Notes under the pieces: generated by a model
What the model saw: only the letters and a program-made list of their open reading frames with translations
The model's database searches: none
What the model was told of the DNA's origin: nothing
Source: Areca catechu
Lineage: Eukaryota; Streptophyta; Magnoliopsida; Arecales; Arecaceae
Direction of reading: 5' to 3'
NCBI GenBank assembly: GCA_021397845.1
Contig: CM038052.1
Coordinates: 174,518,183-174,582,182, forward strand
Length of the DNA stretch: 64,000 nt
Position numbers and translations under genes: made by a program
Shown here: piece by piece, positions 20,901-33,174 of the stretch
Position numbering within the stretch: position 1 is the first letter of the stretch
How the letters are laid out: each line of letters starts with the position of its first letter

Positions 20901-23900
20901 AAAGTTTTGTCTCTAAGCTGTCTCAGGGATTCTCTGGTTTGCCTACGCTGGAATCATTGTGCACATGCTCACATAACAATGTATGATGGTCAAGATCGTT
21001 AATGATAGGACATTTCTTGGAACCAAAAGTCACATTTTATTTCTTTACCTCTTGTTGACCTCCCCCACACCACCCACTTCACCCCAAAAAAAAATATAAA
21101 ATAGAAAATAAAACGTGGACAGAAAGATGAACAAAATTAAAAAGGAGGATACACTAAGATGGAATTTTCCCGCATGCACATAAAGAAAAGGAAGGAAAGA
21201 AAGAGGAATAGGAAGAGGAAGATGCAGCAAAGAGAAAAGTTTAATCTCCCCATCCTATTGGAGTGCTAATGAGGTGTTACATACACTTTGGTATCTGTAT
21301 GTCAAGAATTCTGCTACATTGATGAAGAAACTAAATTCGGTTTTCTTTTATTTACTTCTCTTTCAGCTCAAGTATCCATTGGGGATAACAATCATAATTT
21401 TTCCTTTATAAAGTGGCAGACTTTATGTTCCTACTAAAGAAAATCACAAACTTCTGACATGTGCAACATGTCAAATGCTAACCAAGGATTCAGGTGCTGA
21501 GAACTGTGCTGCTCCAAGCCAACAGGGTGTTTGCTGTGGACAAACATTTGCTAGGCTCAGGTGTTGACTGAACATAGGTGTTTGTATCACAGGATACCAA
21601 CCCATGAATGTCTGGCTCAGGTCAATATGGCACAGTACTTCTCAGCACTAGGCCAAATAAAATAAAAAAACATTATTTCTCACACTGCTGACAAACCCAT
21701 CAGCACCGCCACTTGAATCCTTACTACCAACACATAACAACAGTAACCTCACATACTGAATAATGACAAAAGTTCCTTAACTTGACCAGGGTTACCAGAC
21801 TAAGACAACGAGACACATTTAGAATCGAATTTTATCATCTCATAGTAATAGATTTATGATCAGCTGTATAAGGAAACCTTAATGGTGATGATGGACATAT
21901 TTGCAGTTACAAACAATCACCTCCATAGATGATACGAGTACTGGATGCAACCTCTGTGGAAACATTCTTCTTGAGCCAATCACGAACAGCAACATGTACT
22001 TCCTGAGCCTGCCCAGGAGTAGCCACTTTTCCAGTGCCAATAGCCCACACAGGCTCATATGCAATTACAACATTTTCCCAACTTGTGATACTATCTGAAC
22101 AAAATAATGAATGAGCAGACATATTAGAAACTGTAAGTCCTCTTCTCCTGTGGCAACAATGGATAGAAGTAGTGATATGAAATGCTTGTATTCACATCAT
22201 AGTTAACCCTGAATAGGAATGCCATGTGAATGAGGATTCACAAAGCTGACCCCAAATAGTTGAGACATGGCTTGACGGTTATAGTTATGATATGCAAAGC
22301 CAAAACATCACCTGCAAAAGCCTTCATCTGCTGAAAACAGATATCAAAAGTTTTTCCTGCTTCTCTTTCTTCCAACTTCTCGCCGATACATGCAATAACC
22401 TTAAGATTCTGGCTCAGGGCATATGCAGCCTTTTTCCCAATAAACTGAAAATGAAAAATGCTTTTGTCTGTTACAAACTTAAAATTCAGATAAGTGAATC
22501 TTAAATCTCTAACCTTCTTTCACTAAATACATGACAAGGCTCATCAACTACTTAATATGTGGAAAGCAATTTAGGTACTCATTCTCTAACTGGTACCTCA
22601 TCATCTTCACCAATAATATGTCTGCGCTCAGAATGCCCAAGAATAACCCACTTGCACCCCATATCTATCAATTGCTCTGCACTGTACATTGCCAACTGAA
22701 AATTAAAAACTTCATCATGGCAATAACTACATGATCCAAGAAATTATGCTTAAAAGAATCAGAACATAACAAGAGACTGGCTACAAGCCTACTACAGAAT
22801 GCAAATTTTAGTTATTAGATCTGTCGAGAGATAAAGATATCTTAAACTAGTGAATAAAGCACAGATATACTTCAACTTGCATTTTCATATCCCATATTAC
22901 AATGCAGAGACAGATGAGCTTAAAGGTTAAAGTAATATCAAAAGATATCTGTGTTTATCTCCGCTGATATGTTAAATTCTAATGAGTAGCAAGGCACAAA
23001 TTTATGCCATTTAGCACTCCCTGGAAATTTAAATGGTCAGGTGGATGTCATAAGAAGTCTCATTAATTCATCCACACAACATTTTCACCAAACTTTCCTA
23101 GTACTAGAGCCCTGATCCTGCTATCACCAACTCAAGACCAGGGACAGATTGTCCCATGCTCCAAATTGCTTCCATGCACAGTTTTTGAGAATCTGCTGCA
23201 TGTGAAATGGACAAAGAGTTGCAAATTTTAGTTATTTATTGATATACTCTTATGATCGCCATCCTAAAAAACTTGGTGCAGGTCTTTATTTATTGTTCAA
23301 AAACAGAAGCGAAATGCCAGTTGTTATTTAGGATAAACATCAGTTTTCCATTAATATTAGTAAGGCTGCACATGCATCACACAAGCTCAATGTGCATATG
23401 AAAGAACATGAGGAGTAAAAGAAAAATAATTATAGATTTAAAATGCATCTAGCACATTCTTATGTTGCATTACAGTTACCTTTTCTTAGAGTTATAATCT
23501 TATTTTCAAAGCATGCAGATCAATGGAATAACAATCACATTTTTATTTTTTAAAGCAGAAATAAGGGTGCAAAACAATGCCAACCATGCCTAAGATTCAA
23601 AAATAAAAGGATAGGTAGTGACCACTCCAGAACGAGCCACAGGAACAAGTTTTTGTTGTTTCTGTAGAAAAAAATTTTAAAAAATGAATTAATGAAGAAA
23701 GGAATGGATTCCATTTGTCACAACCTTATTTCTCCAGTGAATGCTCCACCTTTTCCAACCCAACAATTCTGAGCAGAAATCTCAATACGATCAGTCAATG
23801 AATTCTTCGCCTGGTCAATATAGATAAATGGTGGTGCTGCGACCACATCTGCATAAACAACATGAAAAATAAACCAAGAAACCTTAAATAATTAAATTAA

Positions 23901-26900
23901 CAGATGATCACTAAAACAAAAGTAGGCTATGGTTAAACATGAAATTATGCAAATTAAGAAATTATTAGTCTTAGGATAATTCAAAGGAAACACTTTAGAT
24001 TTAGATGTATTAATCACAGAGCTAGCCTAATATGCACAACTAAACTAGCATTTTCAAGTAATACTGGTTGAGGCCATTGTAAGCATGGTTTTCAGCTGCT
24101 AGGATCTCAACCAAAATATCAATTTAGATTGGTATCACACAATTCACAGATACAATAATCAATTTACTATATAATCACAATTTTGTAGTATTAACATGTT
24201 GATATTTCAGTTGTTATACATGGAACAAGCTTTTTTTTTTTTGTACATAAAATTCTTCATCTTTCCTTCTCCATTGCAATGAGCAGATACATATCAGTTC
24301 ATCTTGGTATTAGACACGCCAAGCTTGCTGAGACTTCTAAGATTAAAAACTTTGATTATAAATTAAGGGCCTACTCTACCGTAGTTGAATGTTGAAGCAA
24401 CATAAAGATACTAAAGAGAAACAGATTTTCTTACCAACGTCATTTTCCATTTCAGCACCATTCAAGTCAGCAACAAGTTTGCTAATAGAGTCCTTTGTTC
24501 CATTCTAATTAAAAAAATAAAATAATAATAAATCTGGTGAAACAGTGAATTTGGAAACAAGATCTTATGAATGAACACAAACTCCAAAATAAAAAGAAGT
24601 TAATCTTGGAAAACGCTGAGAGTAAGATTTGAAAGTCAAACATCAAAATTTATCAATGTCAAAGTAACATGAATTATAGAGATCGATTGAAATGAGTGGA
24701 GATCATATGGTTGGGCTAGAATGCTAGCAAAACCATGATGCCTTTCTATAAGCAAATGAATAAGAAATAGAAAACTTGATTTTCAATAAACCATGCTTTT
24801 GACTGATTTTACCTTACACATTTTACTACATGATGCAATGTATGGGAGATGGTACTACATCACTATACTTCTTACGTGGTTCGGAAAAAGTTTACATGAA
24901 TTACTTTTGTAGCTAATGTTCTAAAGTATAATAAAAGTTTTAAAGAAGCTTGTCCCGAGAATAAACACAGTCCTTGATAGAAATGAATAGTAAAAAGGAA
25001 TCTTAAGCACAGATAGTTGGATAGAATTAATTGGACAATTATTAGCCAGAACACTTTGTCCTATCTCCGTGAGTATCTTCCTGTCAAATTTTGACACCTC
25101 CCAGATGATAGAACATTTTAGAATGTTATTTCTTTGACAAGAAATTAATTTCGTTCAAAAAGACATGTTAACAGTCCTGCTATTCCATCTGGATTATGTG
25201 ACATGTATAAAGTTATTGATCTTCACATCTTTAAATAAGCTGTAAACTTATCATGAACAACTAGGTTCTATGTAAATCATGTTTTCTTAGTTTAAATCCA
25301 AAGTCAACCACCACATGTCTAGTTGTCTAATTGTCTTGCTCTATCACCCTATGTACTAACTCCCAGTCAGATTTGCTATGACTAATAGGTCCCTTGGAAT
25401 GCGAGGTCTCCAAAACAAATCATTCCAAGGAGATTTGTGTGTGTCTGAAGTGTTGCATTCTCTAATGATCCTCTTACTCAGCTCTCCTATCCTCACCTAT
25501 CTCAGCAAAAAGATTTCCAAAACAATGAGATTTCATATACCCTGATGGTGACGTCACAAGTCATATAACTAATTTCTGCATTCAACAATAAATTGAAGTT
25601 GAACAAAGCATAAACTAATCTATATTTACTAGCAAAAGTTTATAAATAAATGATTTTGAACAAGGTTTTTAAATCTTGTGGGACAGGGATGTCCCCATTT
25701 CTCCATGGAATGGGGCACCCCCACCATCCTACCCTGGCTTGGCAATCATCCCGATTGAGCATCCTCCATCTCTATCTTATTCTTCTTCTTCTTCCTTCTT
25801 TCCTTCCTTTCTTTTTCTTCTCCTTTCCTTTCTTGCTTCCCTTTTTCTTCTTCTTTCTTTCCTCTCTTGCTTCTTTCCTTCCTTCTTTATTTCCTCTTTA
25901 CTCTCTTTCGTTCCTTCCTTTGTTTCTTTACTCTTTCTTCTTCTTTCTCTGCATTGATGGGTTTTGAAGTCCCACCCCCATCCTAGGCCCATTTCCTCAC
26001 AGGAATAAGATAGACAGCCAAGATGTCCCCCCATCTTATTGGGACTTTAAACCTTGACTTTGAATACTAGTTCACTTCCTACATAAAGTTCCCAAGGCCA
26101 TCATTCCTACCATTCCTTGAACCCAGTCACAATACCGATTGTCATCGATGGGCACAATCGTAGTATTGTATTATTAATCTCATCGCGTAATGTATTTATA
26201 ATACAATCACATGTCGAAGCTGACTTCTCAAACTCTATTAAAGAGACAATAACTTTTTCCTCCCTTCTTCCATTCACTACGGGATCGATTTTCTACTGGT
26301 CAATTAGTTGTTGAAGTATTGACTTTTAATAAAAGAAAAAAGCACAGAAAAGATAGATATAGGATATAAAAAGAATTTATACTTACACATTTCCAATTTC
26401 CTCCAACAAAAAACTGCAAGCACAAAAAAAGCAAGGTATCAGAGACAGAAAAGATTATCAGGATCCAAATTTCTTGTGAAAATAGTTATCTTCATATGTG
26501 ATGTATAATAATGAAGCCCTAGATAATTTTTTCTTAAAATGAAAATAAAATATGAAAAGAATACACTTCATTGATCAGATAAACAAGAATATACCCAGTC
26601 ATATAAAAACAAGCAAGAACTTAAACATTGCATACTAGTAATTTACAATTATCAATCAGAAGAAAGTGTTTTTTTAGTTACTTTCATTGCATAATTCTGG
26701 AGTTCATCTAAGAAAGTTATTTCCAATATTCTAAGATTTCTGGAATTGTTCGATCCCAATCTCTCCAACTCCATCCTCTTGCCTCCTCATTTAGTGGCCA
26801 ACAAACTAATGAAGTGATCAAGTGGCTTGCTTTATCACAATATAAAGTTTCCATATCAATGGTTACTATCTCTCAATACTTGGCACTTTAGGTTATTGTC

Positions 26901-27838
26901 ATGGTACAAACTCGTTGTACCTTGGTGGAGTGTACCCATCAGCAAGTATCACAAATCATCAACGCACATAATTATAATTATTGATTAATAAACCACAATG
27001 CTTGGCGATATTCTCTCAGCATGATCAAATCCTTACTCATAAACTGCAGTTTTGATGCAAAACTCACTGGATATCCCTCGACGATTTGTTTATAAAATCC
27101 ATATTATTTTTTACATAAATCTGAGATAACTAAATTCAGTTGTGTATTCACATAAACACGGTCATTAATTAAATACATAAATCCAGAATCACACACAATA
27201 AAGATATTAAGTGCTTTTGAGCTTAATAAAAAGGTCTGATTTTTCAAAATCAGATATATTCTACCCCCCAAAAACATTTCAAAATCTACATATAGTTACA
27301 GAGAATCCATCAAATTCATTCTTATAATAGTCCTTGCTTAAAACAATCACCGCTAATAATCGTTCTCTCCAAACTAGTAACCAAATCGATATAGACTGAT
27401 TAGACTATTTCCAGTCTAATATGAATATGTTCCCTATCCTTGTACTTCTCTAAGCTCATAAGCTAAAATTAGATATTTGCCACGTTATATATATAACGTG
27501 TCGCTTAAATCATTCAAAAGATCCAGAAGTAAATCTAATCTGACTTAATCCAGTTCAAAGATTATAGCTAGCTATTCCCAGAAAAAAAATGTCCACAGAG
27601 ATCTGAAGGGGTAAAACCAAAAAAAAATAAAAGGAAAGATGAAGAAGAAGAGGGGAAAAGGGATCACCTTTCCGGTTCCGGCCATGGCGACGACGCCTCT
27701 GGGAGCTCTACGAGTAGAGAAGAGGCGGCGTTGAGAGCAAGCGCGATGGAACAAGAGGGCGGAGGACAAGGAAGGGGTGCGCTCACACTCGAGGCGGAGC
27801 CCCGACAACCGAGGTGCCAGAGATAACGCCGCCGCCAT
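17940..27838 (-). CDS. TPI: Triosephosphate isomerase, plastid form, 9 exons, 307 aa
   Basis: The enzyme interconverts dihydroxyacetone phosphate and glyceraldehyde 3-phosphate in the plastid stroma (Calvin cycle, plastid glycolysis). Minus-strand exons are 27838-27668, 26413-26387, 24504-24435, 23848-23725, 22681-22597, 22444-22312, 22094-21921, 20591-20509 and 17996-17940, all GT/AG with matching phases (924 nt). Residues 1-50 form an Arg/Ser-rich transit peptide ending RGVVAMAG, typical of plastid TPI rather than the cytosolic form. Catalytic residues are N63 and K65 (GGNWKCNG), H147 (GHSERRH) and E217 (AYEPVWAIGTG, followed by the loop-6 lid). The phosphate-binding IIYGGSVN and GFLVGGASLK are present. 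The start is the Met of MAAALSL; an upstream in-frame Met at 27865 is less family-like. Exon 2 has only 27 nt, and the last exon of 18 residues is separated by a 2.5-kb intron. Confidence 0.96.
18199..18489. mobile_element. CACTA-like miniature element in TPI intron 8
   Basis: The left end reads CACTACAACAATATAGGC and the right end, reverse complemented, reads CGTTGCAAGAAAATAAGA; the two match at about 70% over the first 28 bases. CACTA termini of plants usually begin CACTACAAGAAA. The inside contains a GA microsatellite (18226-18250) and several CACTRGTGGCA-like short motifs. The 3-bp flanks (GAT and CAT) do not match exactly, so the right border is tentative. No transposase is coded. Confidence 0.5.
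20592..21920. other. TPI intron 7 (1.3 kb)
   Basis: This intron holds a purine-rich stretch around 21100-21240 on the + strand and short AT-rich sequence. I see no element with clear ends and no coding sequence. Confidence 0.5.
25661..26056. mobile_element. hAT-like miniature element with a polypyrimidine core, in TPI intron 2
   Basis: The ends are CAAGGTTTTTAAATC and, reverse complemented, CAAGGTTTAAAGTCCC. Both are followed inside by GGGACA/GATGTCCCC-type motifs. The flanking 8 bp are ATTTTGAA and ACTTTGAA, agreeing at 7 of 8 positions as expected for a hAT target duplication. Between them lies a 170-bp C/T run (25780-25952) of TTCC, TTCTTC and CTTT units. No coding capacity is evident. 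Confidence 0.66.
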
Positions 27839-29291
27839 TGCCTTTCTTCCCTTCCTCTCTCTCACTCACCCCACCTTCCTCTCTAAAGACCGCACCAACC
27901 ACCGCGAACCGGGGAAACGGAAAAATATGGGTAGAGTTCGGGGAGACGGTCCCTTTCGCTTTCCGTCTCTCGTTCATTTTATTACCATATTCTATGGAGA
28001 GAGATTTTTTTGGGGGGATAAAAGAGCGAGAGAGAGAGAGAGAGAGAGAGAAACTTATCGGATAACGTGGGAGGTAGTCTCCTTCGGACACGTATCTTGG
28101 AGACGCTGGCGAGTTGGCATCCGGGAAATCTAATGGGGAGGTAGGGTCTGTGCCAGTTGTCACGTGCTTCTTGATGCCATAACCATACATACAGTATAAT
28201 TAATGATCACCAAATCGTGATGTTTTATTGAATGGTCCAAATTCATGGAACGATACTTGTCACTAATTTCTGGCGCATTAACGGTGTAGATATTATTGCA
28301 TGCACATGGTCCACCTGGACCAGGGAAAATCCGGAGGGCATGTACCGTGGATAACACGGGAATTGATGAGATACGATGTGGGGGGGGGGGGGGTTGTGCC
28401 GTACGAGACTCTCGGCTCCGCTTTCTAGTTGCAGGAATTTTTTACTTCATGATCCATCAATTCGGGATGAAGATCAAATATGTCTGTCAAATATTTTATC
28501 CGAATTATCTGATTATTGAGAATGATTTCATGATTGTTATTTTTTGATCTAATAAATGCTGAGATCATCGTCGGCACATTCAATTATACGAGATATTAAT
28601 TTTTTTTTACAGGATTATGCTTCTATTGATGTCCTTCATATTTATAGTGAGACCAATTCAGTAGTGGATTGGTGGCTTTCTACCTCGTTAATTACTTAGA
28701 TTCTATTTTATAATTTTATTGGTCGAATAGTTCTGTACAGTTTTAAAATATTATATTATTTGATTATCTGACTTGTATTTATTTTAAAATTTTGAATTGA
28801 ACCACGAGGGGTGGTGTGGCGTGTCCACCTGGGATTTTGGACCTGGTCCAAGCGACGAGTTGGTGGCCCAGAGCATTTTTCCTTGGATTCCAGGGCGGAA
28901 GAAAATTGGAATCAGCATGCCACGTTGCATAAGGTGATTGGTGACATTGACAGGGCCACTGGCGGAAGGACCCAATAATCCTGTGAAACGTGGCTGGACG
29001 CAGACGAGTGGCCACGCTTTTTTTTTTAAAAAAATCCGTACAAGCGGGATGCCAAGTTTAGGCAGTAATAGAGGTGGAATGAGAATTCGTTCGCAGACCA
29101 ACGAAGGAACCTTGGAGGAGACCTGTGGCTTGCGTGAGATCGTAGTAGCATTCTAAGAGAAGAGTACTGCTGAGGGGCCCAACCATCATCTTACCAGATT
29201 TACTCGTTGTTTTTTGTTTTTTGGCCTGTCCATCGATATGGGTGTTACGTCAGTCTACTAACCGTTTCACGAGAAGCTCGTTAGTGAAATG
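27839..29291. other. TPI upstream region
   Basis: It holds the leader and promoter of the TPI gene, which reads leftwards. A GA-rich run lies at 28026-28053, and an ACGTG core, often seen in light- and stress-responsive plant promoters, lies at about 28065. A G homopolymer at 28380-28393 and T-rich stretches follow. No clear TATA box and no coding sequence are seen. Confidence 0.5.
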
Positions 29292-31128
29292 TAGGGCTGC
29301 AAATGGATCGGATCGATTATAATCCGATCCAATTTGATTAGATCTAATTTATATTTATTTAAAAGATTCATGAATCTGGATTAAATTTAAAAATTAAATA
29401 TGTTTATTTTTTAGATTGGATCTGAATTTATTAAATTTGAACTCGACCTGATCCGACCCGATCCATAAATATTTTTGGATTGTTTTGGATCTTCAGATAT
29501 ATTACCCGATCCAACCCGACCCGATCCGAATCCAGATATAGGACCCGAATTTTTTTTAAATATATTATTTATAATATATTACCGGATAAATAATTAAATA
29601 TCAAACATCAAATTGTAATGGGCTGGTTGCTAGCTTTTCGGCTTGGGCCAAACCCGCCGCCCACGGCCCACCCTGATGCCTCTTCCTTTTCAATGATATG
29701 GCTTTCAGGCGCCTCTGCCGCTACGCCTGCCCTCGACCTCCTCTTCTGCTCGCCGGGGTCGAATCCCCATGGCCATCCCTGGAATCGACCCCTCCACCGC
29801 TCTCGGGGCTCTCTTCTCTCCTCCCCTTCTCGCTGCTTCTCCGCGTCGATCGGACCTTCGCTTCATCCTCTCCGTGCTCTCCCGTTTGTGAGCAATTCTA
29901 CTCTCCTCCTTTTCTTCCTTTGATTGCCCCCAAGATCATTTCTTTTTTTGATGGCGATCTTTGATTTTTTTTTTTAATTTTTTTTCTGATGCGTAGTTTG
30001 AAGGCTTGTGGACTGCAGCAAGGGATCAATGCTTGATGACTCAGGCTTGGGTTGATGTCCCCGCAGGAGGACTGCTGGAGGTACCTCTGGCACAGACTGG
30101 GGAAGGTATTGCCTAGTATGAACTACTCAAATGGTTCATCAAAGAGGTGAGATCGGCATTTTTTCTTGCGTTTGCTTCAATTGATTCAAAGCTTCAATTG
30201 GTTCAAATTTGCTTCCGATCGAAAAAGGACCCCGCCAGAAAGCTCGAGCCGACAGAACCGTGCCCTCCTCTCCCTGCATCTATGCCGCCCACGCCCGTGA
30301 CACCTCCCCATCTCCGTGCCGACGCCTCTCTGCCCGGAGTCGTCGATTGCTACTCTCCCACCTCCCATCAGACCTCCACTAATCGACCTGAGAAGCTGTC
30401 ATTCGCCGGGCTTCCCCAATCACCGCCGCGGCAGTTGATGCCCTTCCGATTGCTGCCACCGTCGGTCGCTCCTCATGCCACCGGCCATGATAGCCCAGCC
30501 CATCTGCTACTGCCAATCACTCGAAACAGCCACTGGCTGATCCCTTCCTCCAGTCCAGATCCCCACCGTGCTGTCGCCAATCGCCGGAACAGGGCCGGTG
30601 CACCTTCTCCTTTCCTCACCGCCGAACTTCTTCTGTCCGTGAGCAAACCACCATTGACCGAACCTTCTCTGCCCAGATCCAAACCCCCCATATCTGCACG
30701 CGTCACCTTGCCACCACCCTGCAGGTCGGTCTTCACCTGTCCAGGTCCGCAACCCCTCCTCCCTCGGTCCCTACTCTCTCTCCCTCCTCTCCTCTCCACC
30801 CACTCGACGAGCTCGAACCCTGCATGCATTATGTTTTACTATTTCCGTTATTAATTCAAGTAAAATTTTATCAATGGAATCGTGACTCAATCTGATCCGG
30901 ATCGGACCCGAACCAAACCCGTATGTTATGGATTGGGGTTGGGTTATATATGGACTCGACCCGATCCAAATGATCCATTCGATCAATAATTTTGATTATG
31001 GATCCGACCCGACCCGATCCGATTTTTTATTAGATTGGATTTGGGTCTAATATCATGACCCGATCAAGAAACCGGGTCGGGTTGGGATCAAGCATAACCT
31101 GGTCCGTCCCGACCCATTTGCAATCCTA
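29292..31128. mobile_element. hAT-superfamily element of 1.84 kb carrying GC-rich cargo
   Basis: The left end TAGGGCTGCAAATGG and the right end, reverse complemented, TAGGATTGCAAATGG match at 13 of 15 positions. The flanking 8 bp are GTGAAATG and GAGAAATG, a 7-of-8 match to a hAT target duplication. Subterminal regions are full of GGATCGG/CCGACCCGATCC motifs. The middle (about 29620-30850) is GC-rich, unlike its surroundings, with a proline-rich open frame of 235 codons at 30147-30854 and a second frame starting MAFRRLCRYACPRPP at 29698. No transposase is visible, so the element is non-autonomous. The cargo may be a captured gene fragment, but I do not recognise the source. Confidence 0.75.
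29698..30854 (+). other. Gene-like GC-rich cargo in the hAT element, origin unknown
   Basis: The first frame (29698 onward) begins with an Arg/Ser/Leu/Pro-rich stretch like an organelle-targeting peptide, and meets a GTGAGC donor at 29888. An acceptor TAG at 29996 would give a 109-bp intron, but joining the two runs directly into a stop, so either the splice guess is wrong or the copy is broken. The later frame (30147-30854) is rich in Pro, Ser and Leu without recognisable domains and could be open by composition alone. I assign no function. Confidence 0.35.
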
Positions 31129-31267
31129 GAGAAATGTTAAAAAACGAAAGTTAGGTTGGATAAATTTTTAGAAGGATAAGATAAATAAAAATGAGGCCAC
31201 CTAATAATTAGAAAGGTTTACTTTAGGTTCACGATGGATCTGGTCTACTAAATAATTAGTCATTATA

Positions 31268-31574
31268 ACGGCTAAGGTGGTAGCTCGGTTGGTAGAGACC
31301 TTACCTCACCACCAATCGATCCTCGATTCGTGGCATGATCCCGTGGATACTCGATTAAATACAAGAATTTTCTGGAGCCCGTGATGGTTGGTGTGGGGAT
31401 GGCCCGTTCTACCGTCGACATCTTAATGGTGTCAGGCTGATGTACTCATCGTTGATGGAAAATACTCTAAAATTGTCTTGAATCAGACATTGCCTGGTGA
31501 GGTGGAAGCTTGAGGGGTAGCTACACCGGGATTTATCCCTTTATCTTTTTTTCTATAAAAAAAAAAAAAAAAGA
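31268..31574 (+). mobile_element. tRNA-derived SINE, copy 1, complete
   Basis: An A-box-like TAGCTCGGTTGGTAGAG at about 31281 and a degenerate B-box-like GATTCG stretch about 50 bases on suggest a tRNA-derived RNA polymerase III promoter. The 3' end is an A-tail (31558-31573). It is bounded by a perfect 10-bp target duplication, AGTCATTATA, at 31258-31267 and 31575-31584. There is no coding capacity. It shares the head (GGTGGTAGCTCGGTT, CTCGATTAAAT) and the tail (GGGATTT, CTATAAAAAA) with the element at 32673 and the head with a fragment at 46938. Confidence 0.85.
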
Positions 31575-32146
31575 GTCATTATATGGATGCCACGATGGGG
31601 TCATAAGAGATGAACTGATTCTAGCATGCTGCTAAGTTGGATTGGCAGACGATTGGAAAATCATTATATGGTCAATTGGATGATGGAGATGCCATGCTTT
31701 TTATCCCTGGATGGCAAGGACATAAAGAGATGATAGAATCCTCCATAATGTAGTGCATGTTTTGCACTGTATAGAGTTGTACATCTTTCAATGGTTACCA
31801 TGTCATCTGATTATGAGATAGATTGCTATCAAACATCCTTAAATAATGTGCTATGTATGTCATGTAATCCGATAAAGCAATGGATGTATATTTTGCATGC
31901 ACATGAATCCATTGGTGGACCATCAATTATTCATTTAAAAATCCGTACCAACAAATAGTGATAGTGTTTGAAGGACTTTGAGATATCTGCAGTAAATGAT
32001 GCGGCAATAATTTTATACAAATAAAAGTGAATTCTTCTTCTCTGCGAGAGATACAACTTAATTACGTTACGACAAGCCTTACTCAATTACTTGTGTCTTA
32101 TTTGATAACCATGTAAATCGATATAGTAGTCATCAGGAACTAAATG

Positions 32147-32381
32147 TAGAGCTAAAAATGGACCGGCCTAAAATCTATATTTTAAAAATTTTTGGGCCAA
32201 ATCCATACTTTTTTTTTGGCCAAAAAATTAAATTGGCTCTATTTTACAGTCCAAAGAGTAGTCCGATATATTAAAATTTGATCTGAAGCCTGAATCAATT
32301 TTAGACCGGTCCGAAGTTTATTGAGCTGGTCCAGTCCAGTTTCAGATAATAAACTTTTGGACTGGCCCATTTTCAGCCCTA
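32147..32381. mobile_element. hAT miniature element, 235 bp
   Basis: Terminal repeats are TAGAGCTAAAAATGGACC and, from the right, TAGGGCTGAAAATGGGCC (15 of 18 match). The flanking 8 bp are ACTAAATG and ACTAAATA (7 of 8). It has GGCC-rich subterminal motifs and no coding sequence. Confidence 0.82.
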
Positions 32382-32672
32382 ACTAAATAGCATCCACAAG
32401 AAATGATGCAAAACATACATCGAAGATGATCTAGACCTAATAAATAGAGAGAGAGAGAGGCCAATAGAAAATATTAACCATATAATTAAAAATCTCATTT
32501 GGTGGGAAGGCATGAACCGGCAACAAAATTTTAATTAAGAGGCGAGGAAAAACTATATATAGACCAACACTTGTTGCTTTCTGATTCATTAGCTAATCAA
32601 GATGAAAACGGTAATTAGCTAGACAGTGTCCAATTGATGATAAATACTCCTATTCAAGTTATATAAAATTAT

Positions 32673-33174
32673 CATTAAGATGGTAGCACAGTTGATGGGT
32701 GCTCATGCTCACGTATCTTCGAACATGGATTCGAGGTATGATCCATGCGGTGATTCGATTAAATCCAGAAATTTTTTTTAGAATACGTAATTGGAAATGG
32801 AAGAGAGCATTCTACTCTGGCAGCTTAGTGGGATCAGGCTCTGGAAACATGCACGTGACTGGAAACGGGAGGGAGCATTCTACTCTAGTAGCTTAGTGGG
32901 ATCAGGCTCTCGAAATGGGAGGGAGCATTATATTCTGGCAGCTTAGTGGGATCAGGCTCTGGGAACATGCACATGACTGGAAACGGGAGGGAGCATTCTA
33001 CTCTAGTAGCTTAGTGGGATCAGGCTCTCGAAATGGGAGGGAGCATTATATTCTGGCAGCTTAGTGGGATCAGGCTGTCATACTCACCTTCGAACATGGC
33101 TTGACGGGGCGGAGATTTAGTGAGGACAACTACAGCTGGGATTTTCCTCTCCATATTTTTTTTTTATAAAAAAA
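32673..33174 (+). mobile_element. SINE, copy 2, with internal tandem amplification
   Basis: It is flanked by a perfect 15-bp target duplication, GTTATATAAAATTAT, at 32658-32672 and 33175-33189. The head keeps a tRNA-like promoter (GATGGTAGCACAGTTG, then GGATTCGAGG) and the tail matches copy 1 (ACAGCTGGGATTT, then TATAAAAAAA). The middle is expanded: GAGCAT starts at 32805, 32873, 32923, 32991 and 33041, spaced 68, 50, 68 and 50 bp, a compound 118-bp unit present about twice. This explains the 502-bp length against 307 bp for copy 1. Confidence 0.83.

Noticed and set aside
25650..26034. Leu/Phe/Ser-rich or Lys/Glu-rich proteins in TPI intron 2
   Set aside because: They are translations of a polypyrimidine tract inside a miniature element.
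29698..30116. A two-exon gene in the hAT cargo joined at 29887/29997
   Set aside because: The joined reading frame meets a stop immediately after the junction, so I list only a gene-like fragment.
31268..31345. A functional tRNA gene at the SINE head
   Set aside because: Only promoter-like boxes are present; acceptor and anticodon stems do not form.
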